Assembly (NCBI RefSeq): GCF_900747795.2 | Contig: NC_041409.2 | Location: forward strand, 73,639,960-73,703,959 | DNA: 64,000 nucleotides | Source: Erpetoichthys calabaricus | Taxonomy: Eukaryota; Chordata; Cladistia; Polypteriformes; Polypteridae | Reading direction: 5' to 3' | Part shown: positions 52,259-62,916 of the stretch, piece by piece | How the letters are laid out: each line of letters starts with the position of its first letter | Position numbering within the stretch: position 1 is the stretch's first letter | Translations under genes and position numbers: made by a program | The notes under the pieces: generated by a model | Databases searched by the model: none | What the model was told of the DNA's origin: nothing | Seen by the model: the letters and a program-made list of their open reading frames with translations, nothing else

Positions 52259-52735
52259 AGAGCCACTAAAATGTTTCTTTTTGTACAATAAGAGACAGTG
52301 ACACTTTTGATGACTCTCATATGAAGACCAGGATAAAAAAAAAGAGAGACTTCTCATAAATTACCTTAATGCTCTTCTTCACAAACTGGCATATCCTCTT
52401 TGAGGGTAAATGTGTATGTATGCGCACATACACCTCACATATACAGTACATGCAGACATCTCACCAGAGAGACAGTGCTGATACTTTATTACTGTCACTA
52501 TAATTTACATTTAAAAGATCATTGTCATATTAAAATGGTTTTAAATTTACTCTTTTTTCTTAATTTATGATATGTTGGTCTTTCCAGGTAGATAAACATA
52601 TAAAACAGCCTTAAAAAGGAAACATGGAAACAAATAATCACTTGAACCCCCTTGAAGTTTACATTTTCATATTCGGTTTTAGTGTTTAAGGTTCCAGATA
52701 GTTTACAATAAAATATGAACACATAGAGGTGAGTG
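52259..52735 (+). other. SIX1: SIX1 3'UTR
   Basis: Short 3'UTR ending after the AATAAA at 52707. GT-rich sequence (GAGTGTTTATGTGTGTGG) just downstream fits a cleavage-site downstream element. Confidence 0.75.
52707..52712 (+). terminator. SIX1: Poly(A) signal of SIX1
   Basis: AATAAA in TTTACAATAAAATATG, 450 bases after the stop codon and followed by a GT-rich element. Confidence 0.8.
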
Positions 52736-53794
52736 TTTATGTGTGTGGATTTATTATCATTTATGTCGTTTATATTGTATGGTGTATAGAACCTCTCAAG
52801 TTTAGAACTCCAGAAGGCCTATGGATCGAATGAAATAAGAGTTATGGCAACTATAAATATCATTCCTCAAATTAAGATTGATGAAACATATCCTTGTGTT
52901 TTAAAAGTGTTAATGCCACATTACCCTAATCTTACAACTGACAAAAATGTAAAGGAATCTGAGGCTGTGCAGTGTGTTAACGCCGTATTCAAACGCAAAG
53001 TCGTTTCATGAAGTTTAGGTTGACCAAGAGCTTCTTGAGGTGTGACATCCGGAACATCGCCTACCTAAACTTTTTTTTTTTTTGCGAAACGTTTAGTTTT
53101 CCTTAAAGCAAAACCACTAATAATATGTCTGTTCGTAAAAATGATCAGTTCCTCTGTAGTGTGTATAAGTAATCCTGCCGTAGCTATAACGACCCGCTAG
53201 CAATCAGAAAATGAGTGAGTGCAGTAAACCAGCAAATACAGCAAGTGCAAATGAAGCACATTCTCGTCTTAGTACAGGAATTACTTAACTTATTAAGTGA
53301 CCAAAAAAAAAAAAAAAATGGCGCGCGATGCAAATGTTTCCTGAAAGAATTATACTCAGAGTTTCCTAATCTTGCTTCTAGCTAGATGACATTTTGCACG
53401 GTGGTATTGTCAGTAGAATTAGACTTATCTAGAAATGGGAAAGGAAAAACGTTCTGTCTGCTGCCGATTAAGTGTAACCGATTTTCTCCAAAAGCGTTGT
53501 GAATACGAAGCTGCTTATTATTTTCACTTTGGTAGGAAACACAAAGATTAAATTAAATTGAAAACTTACTTTCATATGAGTGGCTATTTATAAACTACGC
53601 TTATAGCTTCATTTTTGTTGCGTTTTACTGCAATGTAGTTAAAAACAATGAAAGCACCTACCGAAAGTGTATATATTTTTACCTTTCATGTAAACAAACA
53701 TCTTATTTTAACCATGTAGATCTCTAACGAATCACCCACCAGGACTGTGTCTAAAATGCTCACTCTTTTATATTAATAATCATACAGTTTATGA
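52736..53794. other. SIX1 3' flank
   Basis: No exon or repeat recognised. Contains a perfect 10-bp inverted repeat (AAGTTTAGGT 53011-53020, ACCTAAACTT 53063-53072) and an A run at 53305-53320. Confidence 0.45.
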
Positions 53795-54120
53795 CACGTT
53801 TTTGCGCTCCGTCTGCCGTTCGCTTTGTGGTCTGAAGACCGCAGAGAAATGGTACCACCTGCAGGACTGCCAGGAGATGTGCGCCTGGATCGCGAGCCCC
53901 TGCTTTATACGTGTCCACGCGAGTGCTGCGCCAGCAATATTTCACAATTTTAAAGCTTTTCAGGGGACAAAAGCAGGAAGACCTGGAATAGCCGATACTT
54001 TCAGGTTCAAATTAAAAACTGCTGTGGTTAAAATTAATTTTTATCAAAGAGATAATTTTATTAATTAGGCCATTTTTATCTCTTTACAAAGCCTTTAGAG
54101 GCAATAGAGTATATTATACA
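53795..54120. promoter_or_regulatory. Candidate conserved element 3' of SIX1
   Basis: A GC-rich island (53800-53930, with CACCTGCAGG E-box) stands out from AT-rich surroundings. It runs into a homeodomain-type AT stretch with TCAGGTT at 54001-54007 (MEF3 core), a RUNX-like TGTGGTT, TATCAAAG (TCF-like) and TTAATTAGGC. Coding potential of the open frames here is not convincing. Enhancer status is inference. Confidence 0.35.
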
Positions 54121-55439
54121 CATGTAACACACTTTATTTTTCGAAATTCAAACATTCCTTAAATTCTAACAAAATGGCATTGATAATTATGAGCAACTGC
54201 TTTTTATTTTTCGGTTGTATCTAATTTTTTTCATTAAAACGTTCCCTTTTTTGTGCATTATAATTGTTTTTTCAGTCAGGGAAATTATTTTTTTAGAGAA
54301 ATTAATTTCTATTTACTTAATAAATATTTTTTAACTATTAAGACCTCAAAATGTAGGTACTTAAACAGCTCCGGTTGTACATATTTAATAACTACCACAA
54401 TGTCTAATTCGTAATGCAAAATTACTCAGAATAGTGTATTATGTCGAGAATATTTTACAGTCTTAAACAATCCCAGAGTTTTAGTTATTTTTAAGTAATT
54501 TATTTAGACTTGTTAGTTAAATTCACTTGCCAAAATCTGAGGATTACTCTACTTCTACACTCAATAAGGCCATCTAGGCATCTTTGACCCTTTAACTGAA
54601 TTTTAGAATCCATTAAACGGAAGGGGTTTTATGTATGCATTGATTTATTTCGTAAAAATAATAATAATTTAAACCAGTTCACCACAAGAGTTCTTCTATT
54701 TTAAGTCATGGGTAGAAGCAGCAGTGTTTATATGTTGCCTGTTGTATGACCAGTTAGCCCGTGTACGGTCTCCTTCTTAATTCAGCAACTGCGAAATGTC
54801 GCCTACTGAGACGTGTCAGATAGCGGGGTTGTAATTGACTTTATGTATTTGCTTGTTGATTTTTCTAATAAGGCCAATTCTCACTGGGTGAGGGTGTGAA
54901 TAAATTAACATTTTTAACTGATGAAGCAGCACTTGAAACATTCGATACCCTCGTCGATGTTTATACAGTGACGTTTTTCTAAAGGTAATTGTTTATTTTT
55001 CTGCCACGAAGTATACGCTTATGTTTGATTTTTTTTGTCCCCCTTCCTGATTTTAAAACTTTGTAGAAGGTAAAGAGTCATTAGGTTTTGCTTAAAATGG
55101 ATTAAAGTGGACGGTATGATATGTCCTTGTTTAAATGTATTTTCGAAGTGTAAACGGCATTTTTAAAAAATAAGCAAATCTCAACTCTTCATTTGTCAAC
55201 TTCAAAGGTTGCTATGTGCGCGATGATGTACGAATTCCGTAAAGGGTTAGCTATTTAATCTGAAACGTTCAGATCTTCTTAACTGTCTTGCTTTGGAAAT
55301 TTTACAACTGCATTTATTCATTTTGATCAAACTAAATAGTCTCATCTGCTCAGAAAAAAAGATGTTCTAAAGCCAAGGTTTCACAATGTGACAAATATTA
55401 TTAATGACGCTGCTTCCCAAACGCTATACTGTAGCTACA
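54121..55439. other. SIX1 downstream DNA, nothing firm
   Basis: Mostly AT-rich. 54750-54960 has higher complexity (TTGTAATTGACTTTATG, AATTAACATTTTTAACTG) and could be regulatory. Confidence 0.35.
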
Positions 55440-55682
55440 TTGTCATTTCGTGTTAAAAAAAAAAACTGGTTCACGGTTAAGTAAACTAGAATCCTCCGCT
55501 GTATTACACATATTTTACCCAAAAAATTCAGATTCCGAATTCGCTCCAAATTTGATCCTGAGCAGATCTGCTCCCAGCCCAGTGCTGATCCTAATTTTCG
55601 GCCGGCCAAAGCCAGAACGGACTCGCGCTCCCAGTGGCGCCAATCTGAGTGAGCGAGTTCAGGAAGTGGATGGAAGGACGCG
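55440..55682 (+). repeat. V-SINE 3' relic
   Basis: GAGTGAGCGAGTTCAGGAAG then TGGATGGAAGG resembles the V-SINE tail. The upstream part (CAGCCCAGTGCTGATCC) is weakly similar. Confidence 0.4.
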
Positions 55683-55769
55683 TTTACAAAGAGAAGAGAA
55701 CCACTCGTATTTTTTTAAAAGGTGAACCCCCATTTTAACTCTAAATTTATTAGGGTCACTTGCAATTTG

Positions 55770-55770
55770 G

Positions 55771-55840
<70 letters not shown>
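55770..55840. repeat. (AAAG)n microsatellite
   Basis: About 17 AAAG units. Confidence 0.95.
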
Positions 55841-56029
55841 CTCTGGCACTTGGCTCCAGTTATACATGTTAGAATTTGTCAACTTGTCTATTGATTTTAA
55901 GTGACAATAAACAGAGAAGTCAAAAATAACGGGTTAAATGTTAAATTTCATGAATGTGCGAGTCGACTAAACCGAGCTAAGTATACAGCAGTCTTAAGAA
56001 AGAAGGCCATATTTTGCCTGGTTTCTGCC

Positions 56030-56255
56030 ATTTTGTAGCTTGCATGTCTGTGTCTGTTTTTTACTTCTACATCCCAGATTAATCTCTAGGCAACCCGGCA
56101 ACTGCAAGTTGTCCCAGTATGAAGAGGTTTAAAATGGACTGCCATCTCGTCCTGGATAGGGTTCTACTTTGGGCCTTTTTGTTGCCAGGACTGACACAAG
56201 CAAACCGAAAATCTGCAGCTGAATGTCCCATTCAGAAAATGGATGAAGGGATAGA
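56030..56255 (+). repeat. V-SINE-type relic, 3' half
   Basis: TTGTAGCTTGCATGTCTGTG, AATGGACTGCCATCTCGTCC and ATTCAGAAAATGGATGAAGG keep V-SINE 3' order and tail. Confidence 0.6.
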
Positions 56256-57415
56256 GCATCTTAATTTTTTAAATACATATGCATATATAATTTAGTAATA
56301 ATTTGGACTTTTGAAAAATATCCCCCTAAATTCTTTGCAAATTTGTACCCTATAACGTCTGCAACAAATAAATGATAGTAACGCGCTGAATCACGAATCA
56401 CTTCTGATACTCAAAAGCCATACGTTTTTGGTGATGTATTTAACTTTTTTTTATTTTGACCATAATTTAGTTTTGCATTCAGGCGTAATTCTAGATAAAT
56501 ACGTGTTAAATATTTTATTTTAAATTATTAAATATTAATTTTATATATGTCATAAATGATTTATATTAATTAAATGACCAGAAAATGGTAACCTTTCGGA
56601 AAAATTACAGCGTATGTGTTATTCTGCTTTTATTGTGTGATTACTTATACTTTAATACCGCATAGAATAAAACGTCCTTCACTCTTTTAAGCGGTTAATT
56701 AGCTTACAAAACAGCTTAAAATCCAATTATTATCCTTAAGCGTTAACAAAACATTTAAATACTACTATAAGAACGCGAGTCTGCATGTCAGAAATAAATA
56801 CTTCGTTTCTTTATGAGAACATGAAAATATAAAACCGATTTTCAAAGAGAGCACTATAATACAGATGCACGATGTGAACTACGTAATCAATGCATTTTTA
56901 TCACAGATTTTTGTATAGAAGCCGAGAATTATATAGACACTACAATTTAATATACTGTACTAGGATTTAGCGCGAGTGTCTACATTATAACGGGGCTGAT
57001 TTAAGTCGAGTCCGAACAGGTGCTGCGTATCGGGGCATCCAAAGTAAAATCAAAACAGGTGTATATACAAGTGCGAGATCACTTAACAAAAGTGAAAACT
57101 TTGGAGAGGTGGCGGTGTTTAGTTTTGCGAATTATAAAAAAGATCACTGAATGAGTATCTTGTAAACATGCTAGACACTAATCGATTCTTTGCATTACTT
57201 CCATGGTAGTGTGATTTTAATTAAGAAATCTGTCAGTATTTACAGCTCGAGGGTTCTTGTGGACTTTCTGTTTCACAGTCATGATCCAGAATAAACAGAT
57301 AAAGGCGGGGTTTAATTACAGGCTTCGTTTTCTAAATATGTTTGATTGCTGCCCTGTCAAATAGGAGAGTACAAGGGTAACGGCTAAGAAAGTCTATTTG
57401 TATGTATAATAACAA
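56256..57415. other. SIX1 downstream DNA with a possible conserved block
   Basis: Very AT-rich to about 57000. The block 57170-57360 is more complex (TTTTAATTAAG, GATTGCTGCCCTGTCAAATA) and may be regulatory. No exon recognised. Confidence 0.35.
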
Positions 57416-57600
57416 CTTCAGAATCTTGGATTCGAATCCCGGCCCGGCACTACCCGAGTGTGCATGATCCCACCGTGAGCGCTTGGATTTTTCAGCATTT
57501 TAAAGACTTAGTTTAGCGAGCACCTTTAAAATTGGCCCCGTGTGTCTGCCCACCGTACTGATAAACAGGATCGGTGGCTGGAACTGTCATCCATCCACTG
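57416..57600 (+). repeat. V-SINE-type SINE
   Basis: A well-kept tRNA B box (GGATTCGAATCCCGG), then AAAATTGGCCCCGTGTGTCT and GGATCGGTGGCTGGAACTGT. Mid-section diverged. Confidence 0.65.
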
Positions 57601-57639
57601 CCCTTCCGTTAAGCTATGACATTAGTTTATTAGGCAATT

Positions 57640-57700
57640 CCGTCACTAACGAAGCACTTTGAGCGCAGGAAAGCCGCTATACAAATACAATATATTAATT
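57640..57700 (+). repeat. LINE/SINE 3' tail
   Basis: GAAGCACTTTGAGCGCAGGA then AAGCCGCTATACAAATAC is the 3' tail shared by L2-like elements and their SINE partners. Confidence 0.5.
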
Positions 57701-57999
57701 AACAAAATTAAAATTTGCCGAAATAACCAGACAAACTTGAAATGATCAAAATCAACTGACAACACTATGCCAATGCCCCGACTTTACTTAATTGCCACAA
57801 ATTAGTTATATGTGCACATACTTTTCATACAGTTATATTATAAGCGTTTTTTGGATTGTCGCTAGTCATTCTCAGAGGTTCACTGGATCTCAGTATTATC
57901 TTCTCCGTTTCCGGTATTATTTATTTAGAATTGCCAAATAATGTGTTTTGAAAAGAGCGCGAAATAACGTTTATGGATTTATTCATTCATTTTATGAAC

Positions 58000-58335
58000 T
58001 CTCGTGCCAATACATGGATTTACATTGGGGACGCAGAACAGTTTCATCTCACTGCTTTGACAGCCAGAACCTAAACTAAAATACACCACATTTATCTACT
58101 TTTCTGAATATTGCTTCCCATTCATAAGATCTTAAGTGTAGTGTGGCACCAACCCGCACAGCATTGGGGGCAAGGGAGGAAACCACCCTTCATAGAGTGC
58201 CAGAGCGCACGGGCAGAAACCCACTAACAACGACCGAGACATTTTAGAGTAAAAGCTGGACTTGATTGTGCAGAGAAAACACAAAAGGAGACTTTGAGAA
58301 ATCCCTGAAGCAGTGAGGGAGCAGCACTATAACGA
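58000..58335 (-). repeat. V-SINE-type relic, antisense
   Basis: GTGTGGCACCAACCCGCACA, GGGAGGAAACCACCC, GGGCAGAAACCCACTAAC and CTGAAGCAGTGAGGGAGCAG follow the V-SINE order in reverse. Heavily diverged. Confidence 0.55.
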
Positions 58336-59019
58336 AATATCCTCCTGAATTCTGATGATTTTTTTCTTTCCTATTAAACTTAATTTATATTGATTTAATA
58401 GTCAACAACTTTGCAGCAATTATGACGGTGTACGGATTTAAACTGATTTATCATTTGTCCAAATTGTCCTGGAAATAAACACAACTTTTAAATAACTGAA
58501 GTACATTATGTGAGCGTCTGAGTACCATTCATTCGTCCAAAAATAATGGATGGACTGACAGGTAATGAGGAATCATAATTTGAATTAACCACACCGTTTT
58601 TATTTCTGTAGCATTCCCAACATACAGGTCACTGCTTCATTATTTATTTACTGTATTTATTTATTTATTTATTTTTTAAATTGAAAATGACTGGCTATAT
58701 TAGAGAAGGGGGTCTTGACACTTCATGTTTCTTGCATTAAAACGTGTCATTGACCAAGCAAAAACGAAGATATTTAGTGATAATAGCATACCAAATGTAT
58801 ACCACAAGGGTTAGACTGTTACCTCACAGCCTGGATTACATTAAATCTGAAACTTCTCTTCGCCTTCCCGTGTGTTTTCTCGTTATCCCAAATTCTAAAC
58901 GTGCTCTGTACACATAAGAATAAGCGTGTGCGTCAGTGCGCCGTGAGGCGGACTGCATTCGATCATCCTTGTGCCTGGCCACGTAATTTGCGTGTTCTTT
59001 TTTTTTTTGCAAGTATTTT
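58336..59019. other. Intergenic DNA, nothing recognised
   Basis: AT-rich, with a TTTA-rich tract at 58639-58676. No exon seen. Confidence 0.4.
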
Positions 59020-59140
59020 TCTGTTATATTTCAAACACCTCTACTGTACCTCGACCAGATCAGGGTTGGTTCCTGCTTTGCATCTGATGCTGCCTGATGG
59101 GCTATAACCTTCGGCTACCTCACAAAAGCTCAAAGCGAGT
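59020..59140 (+). repeat. V-SINE 3' fragment
   Basis: GATCAGGGTTGGTTCCTGCT, TTGCATCTGATGCTGCCTG, and the tail relic AAGCGAGTTCAGGAAGCG. Confidence 0.6.
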
Positions 59141-60399
59141 TCAGGAAGCGTACAGATTGGCATGGACCTATAACGTTACACATACACTGATTACTTGGAA
59201 AGGTTTGAAATCAGTTCTGATTTCACGCACTCCGTCTTCTGCAACAGACATTTTGAATAAGACAGATAAACGGGAAATCTTAGCTATAAAAGAACAAACG
59301 ACAGATAATTTGCATTTAAATGAATTTTGTTAAAATATAAACATGTAGAGAAGTTATCAGTAACTGTAAAATTGCCAGCAGCTTGAACTTCTCAAAACCA
59401 ACATTATTTTTAACGTTATTACGCAATTACTTAATGAGGCATTTGTCATATACAGAAACATATTATTTTTCTATTTCCAAAAGATCCCAAATCAGATTTT
59501 TTAGCACTTTGTTACAACAGGTAGTTAAATCTATTTATTTTCCTTTTAACAGTAATTTCTAGAAGGCATGCTTAATATTGATTCTCATGCATAGAATAGA
59601 TCAATTTACTCAAAGACCCTAAAAAAACGAATAAGAGAAAATATGTTTGTATGAATGGACGGGACTGTTTTCTTTATCTGTAAGAATCCATCAGGAGAAT
59701 TTCTTGAGTTTTCTAACCCACTTACTCCAATTCATGGTTGCAACATTTCCTTAAAGAACTTCAAGAGGGAATTTTGATTCATACAATGTTAGTCCGTCCT
59801 TAGCTACTAAGATAATACTGGATAATGAAAGCTACTTTTTAAGTTAAATCAAGTCATTGTCATATCATCCATACACCATATGCAGCATGCAGTGGCATAA
59901 CGTAACATTACCCAGGACTGCAGTGCAACATATAAATAAACATATAGGACAAATCAAGACAGGTAAAGATACTTTACTATAAATAGATACAAAAATAATA
60001 AATGATAGGTAAGGGAATAGATAATAATCTGTCTATCTAAGAAAACACTAAGATCTGAGTGTCTAGTCCCTTAAGAGCAATCTGATTTGTCAGTTTGGCT
60101 TTTTGTGATGAGATGAAAGAGGAACTGTGAGTGTTAGACACATGAGCAGGAATAAAGGTGTAGGAGGCACGCTGAGAGTCGGGGAAGTATAAAACCAGAC
60201 AGGAGGTGAGAAAGGTGCCTTGAAAATAATAACAGAGTTTGAGAAAGCAGGCTTTATGGGAGCGCGATTGAGAGAAAGAGCATTGATGGAGACTTTTAGA
60301 CACAAGGTGAATACAGAGAAAAGGCACTAAAGTACATGTAGGGCAAGTGATAATAAATATTTTTAAATTATTTGTCTTTGACAGGTACTCTGGGCAGAA
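59141..60399. other. Intergenic DNA, possibly repeat-derived
   Basis: 59870-60400 is purine-rich on the plus strand and gives a 132-codon minus frame with no known domain. It reads like untranslated LINE or other repeat sequence, but I cannot name the family. Confidence 0.35.
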
Positions 60400-61010
60400 A
60401 ATCTTTATAAATAATACACTACCGCGGCTGTTCATTTGTCTGTCCAGGATTTTAAATCATCTGTAGTTCGCAAACCATTTGACCTATTGACCTGAAATTT
60501 GGTACACATATACTACGTGACGTCTACTATTCGCTTTCGGGGTGATGATTTTTATTCCTATTTTTATTTTATTTTATTGTAGAATCAACTCTCGGCAGCT
60601 GCCAGCAGGGCGGCCATGTGGTGCATGCGTACTGGCACCGTTCTCATCCCTACCACCTTCGCCATCACTTCCCCTACCTCTTCATATCTTAAATCATTCT
60701 TGAGGGAGATTGAAGACTTAAGTGCCAGCTTAAATGAAAAATTAAGGAAAACGTACTAAGTAATTGCAACACAAACACTGACTTAATCAGTTTTAACGCG
60801 AAAAGATGCCGACGAAAGAAGAGAAGAAGCGGGCTGCTAGGGTGGAGAAAAGAAGAGCTGATCAGGAGCAGCAAGTGCATAAACATCTGAGCAAACGAAT
60901 GCTAAACATACAGAGAAAGAGTCAGAAAACTAGGAATGCTCAAGTCAAGTGTATGCACTGCCCGTTATTGTGCAGTGCGCCATTACTGCTAAGTAAATAA
61001 TACCAATAAA
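60400..61010 (+). mobile_element. Unclassified element fragment, possibly Helitron-like
   Basis: CTGTCTGTCC-type start with TTGACCTGAAATTTGGTACA and CTTTCGGGGTGATGAT, a texture I associate with dispersed rolling-circle elements in fish genomes. It is followed at 60806-61000 by a short basic open frame (MPTKEEKKRAARVEKRRADQ ... VKCMHCPLLCSAPLL). The peptide is Lys/Arg/Glu-rich and ends in a Cys cluster. No helicase or Rep domain follows, so at most a 5' fragment. Confidence 0.4.
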
Positions 61011-61849
61011 ACAACAGAAGTAGCAAGTTTAACAAATGTACTGCATATAAATAACCACTATTATGATTGTGAGGTAAGTGAGTAAAAATAAATTCCTTCT
61101 GAAATGCTGTATTCAAAGTTTAGATTATAAAGAACTAATGGTAAAAGCTGTCACATTAATCCCCAGTATCAATTGTCACAAACTTAACATGGCAGGTGAT
61201 ATTAATTGTGTTTTAAAATCCTCATTTAGATAATCAATAACTGCAAGTACACTGTCTAAAACCACTATACTAAATTCAAATATTGTCAAAGATCTCACTT
61301 TGCCAAACTCATGAAGGTTTCTCCACCACCATTACTAACTTTGTACTGGTAATTACTGTTGCTCTCAAATCTTGCAGGTACAAGATACTCATATTTTGGA
61401 ACTGTAATCTTTAAGCTACACTGATAACAATGTACAACAGAAGATTCGGGAGCTGTTAAAAAATGTATAAAATTCATTTAATAAAAATAAAACTATAGAT
61501 ATCTGTAAGAAAACATTTTTGAGTCAAAAAATCATTTAATTTGTTTTGTAAAATTACAAGCTGGAAGGATGTCAAGACTAATTAGTAATTTCTATAAAAG
61601 ATTGCTGAATACAGTATTCTAAAAAATATTTTTCCTTAAGCAGAATCAATGTTAATGTTATGCTATTCTTTGTATGAACAAAAAACAAAAGCTAATAAAG
61701 GTTTAGCTCAACAGTATTACATGGAATAGAAGTAGGAGCAAAAGTTAGCAAACATAAAGTAATAAGTAAATTATTTAAAGGATATATACAATGTTATGTA
61801 AATCAGAGTGGAAATAAAAGTGAGATGCATGCTGATGATTTGTTAGATT
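61011..61849. other. Intergenic DNA, nothing recognised
   Basis: AT-rich; no feature supported. It may be diverged LINE sequence leading into the L1-like piece to the right. Confidence 0.4.
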
Positions 61850-62430
61850 ATGCCACGGGTTGATACAATGCACATAGAGGAGATGAATAAACTGCTGAGG
61901 CTCTCTGAAATCCAAGATGCTATTAATTACTTACAAAGTGGAAAAACCACAGGTCCAGATGGCTATCCAGCAGAACTTTATAAAAAGCTACCTGTTCATT
62001 TAGTGGAGTTAATTCTAATTATGTTTAAGAAGGTTGGAGAAGATAATATATTACCAAAAACAGTATGCTGGGCATTAAATTCTTAAAATAAAGAATAAAA
62101 ACCTATTAGAGTGTACATCCAGGCCAATCTCCCTGCTGAAAAGTAATTTAAAGATCCCAGAGAAAGATGTAGCTAAAAGAAACAAAGGCAATGCTCACTT
62201 ATATAACATCACAAGATCAAAATGCATTTGTTAAAGGCAGACATCTCTTATCAAACTGTTAACTATTGTTTAGTGTATACCCCTACAGTGTGTGAGGTCT
62301 GCAGAGGTTTTCCTATATATAATGGCACATAAAGCTTTTGATAGTGTTGAATTTAGGTATCTGTTCACTGTATTGTGAAAATTTGTCTTTTGGCCCTAAA
62401 TATGTGCATTGATTAAATTATTGCACTCAA
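61850..62430 (+). mobile_element. L1-like (Tx1-type) LINE fragment
   Basis: Open frame 61850-62086 reads LRLSEIQDAINYLQSGKTTG, then PDGYPAELYKKLP, the conserved reverse-transcriptase start of L1/Tx1 LINEs (SGKSPGPDGFPPEFYK type). After a break another frame gives PLECTS, then a PISLL-like stretch. Further on DQNAFVKGRHLL and AHKAFDSVEFRYLF appear (QTGFI and DAEKAFDRVEW equivalents). Several stops and frameshifts make it a dead internal fragment. Confidence 0.85.
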
Positions 62431-62529
62431 CTCCAGAAGTCATTGTTCATAGAAACAATTGTAAACTTTGGTAAGAGCTTTTTTTTTTTTTTTGATACTA
62501 TACAATGAATAATATTTCTAATTGTTTTA

Positions 62530-62543
62530 TTTTAAGGAAATAC
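62530..62543. repeat. Target-site duplication, left
   Basis: TTTTAAGGAAATAC, identical to 62903-62916, flanking the SINE. Confidence 0.93.
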
Positions 62544-62902
62544 CATCCATCCATTATCCAACCCGCTATATGCTAACTACAGGGTCACGGTGGTCTGCTG
62601 GAGCCAATTCCAGCCAACACAAGGCGCAAAGCAGGAAACAAACCATGGGCAGGGTGCCAGCCCACCACAGGGCACACACACACACGCACTCACATACCAA
62701 GCACACACTAGGGATAAATTAGGATAACCAAAACACCTAACCTGCATGTCTTTGGTCTGTGGGAGGAAACCAGAGCACCCGGAGGAAACCCATGCAGACA
62801 CGGGGAGAACATGCAAATTCCACGCAGGGAAGACCCGGGTAGTGAACCCAGGTCTCCTTACTATGAGGCAGCAATGCTACCGCTGTGCCACCATGCCGCC
62901 CC
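62544..62902 (-). mobile_element. Full-length young V-SINE-type SINE with TSD
   Basis: A 359-bp SINE on the minus strand. It has the tRNA-derived head (GGCGGCATGGTGGCACAGCG, B box GGGTTCACTACCCGGG), the central box (GTGTCTGCATGGGTTTCCTC, AGACATGCAGGTTAGG), the 3' part (GTGGTGGGCTGGCACCCTGC) and the tail ATGGATGGATGG. Both sides carry the direct repeat TTTTAAGGAAATAC (62530-62543 and 62903-62916), a perfect 14-bp target-site duplication. The best-preserved copy in the window. Confidence 0.93.
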
Positions 62903-62916
62903 TTTTAAGGAAATAC
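62903..62916. repeat. Target-site duplication, right
   Basis: TTTTAAGGAAATAC, identical to 62530-62543. Confidence 0.93.

Noticed and set aside
53802-54068. 88-codon open frame downstream of SIX1
   Set aside because: No domain I recognise, no splice-site support, and the last third is plain AT-rich sequence. Kept only as a candidate regulatory block.
57430-57460. Possible tRNA gene from a good B box
   Set aside because: The rest of the cloverleaf is absent. It is the head of a tRNA-derived SINE.
60037-60435. 132-codon minus-strand frame
   Set aside because: Composition is that of repeat-like non-coding DNA; no domain or conserved motif seen.
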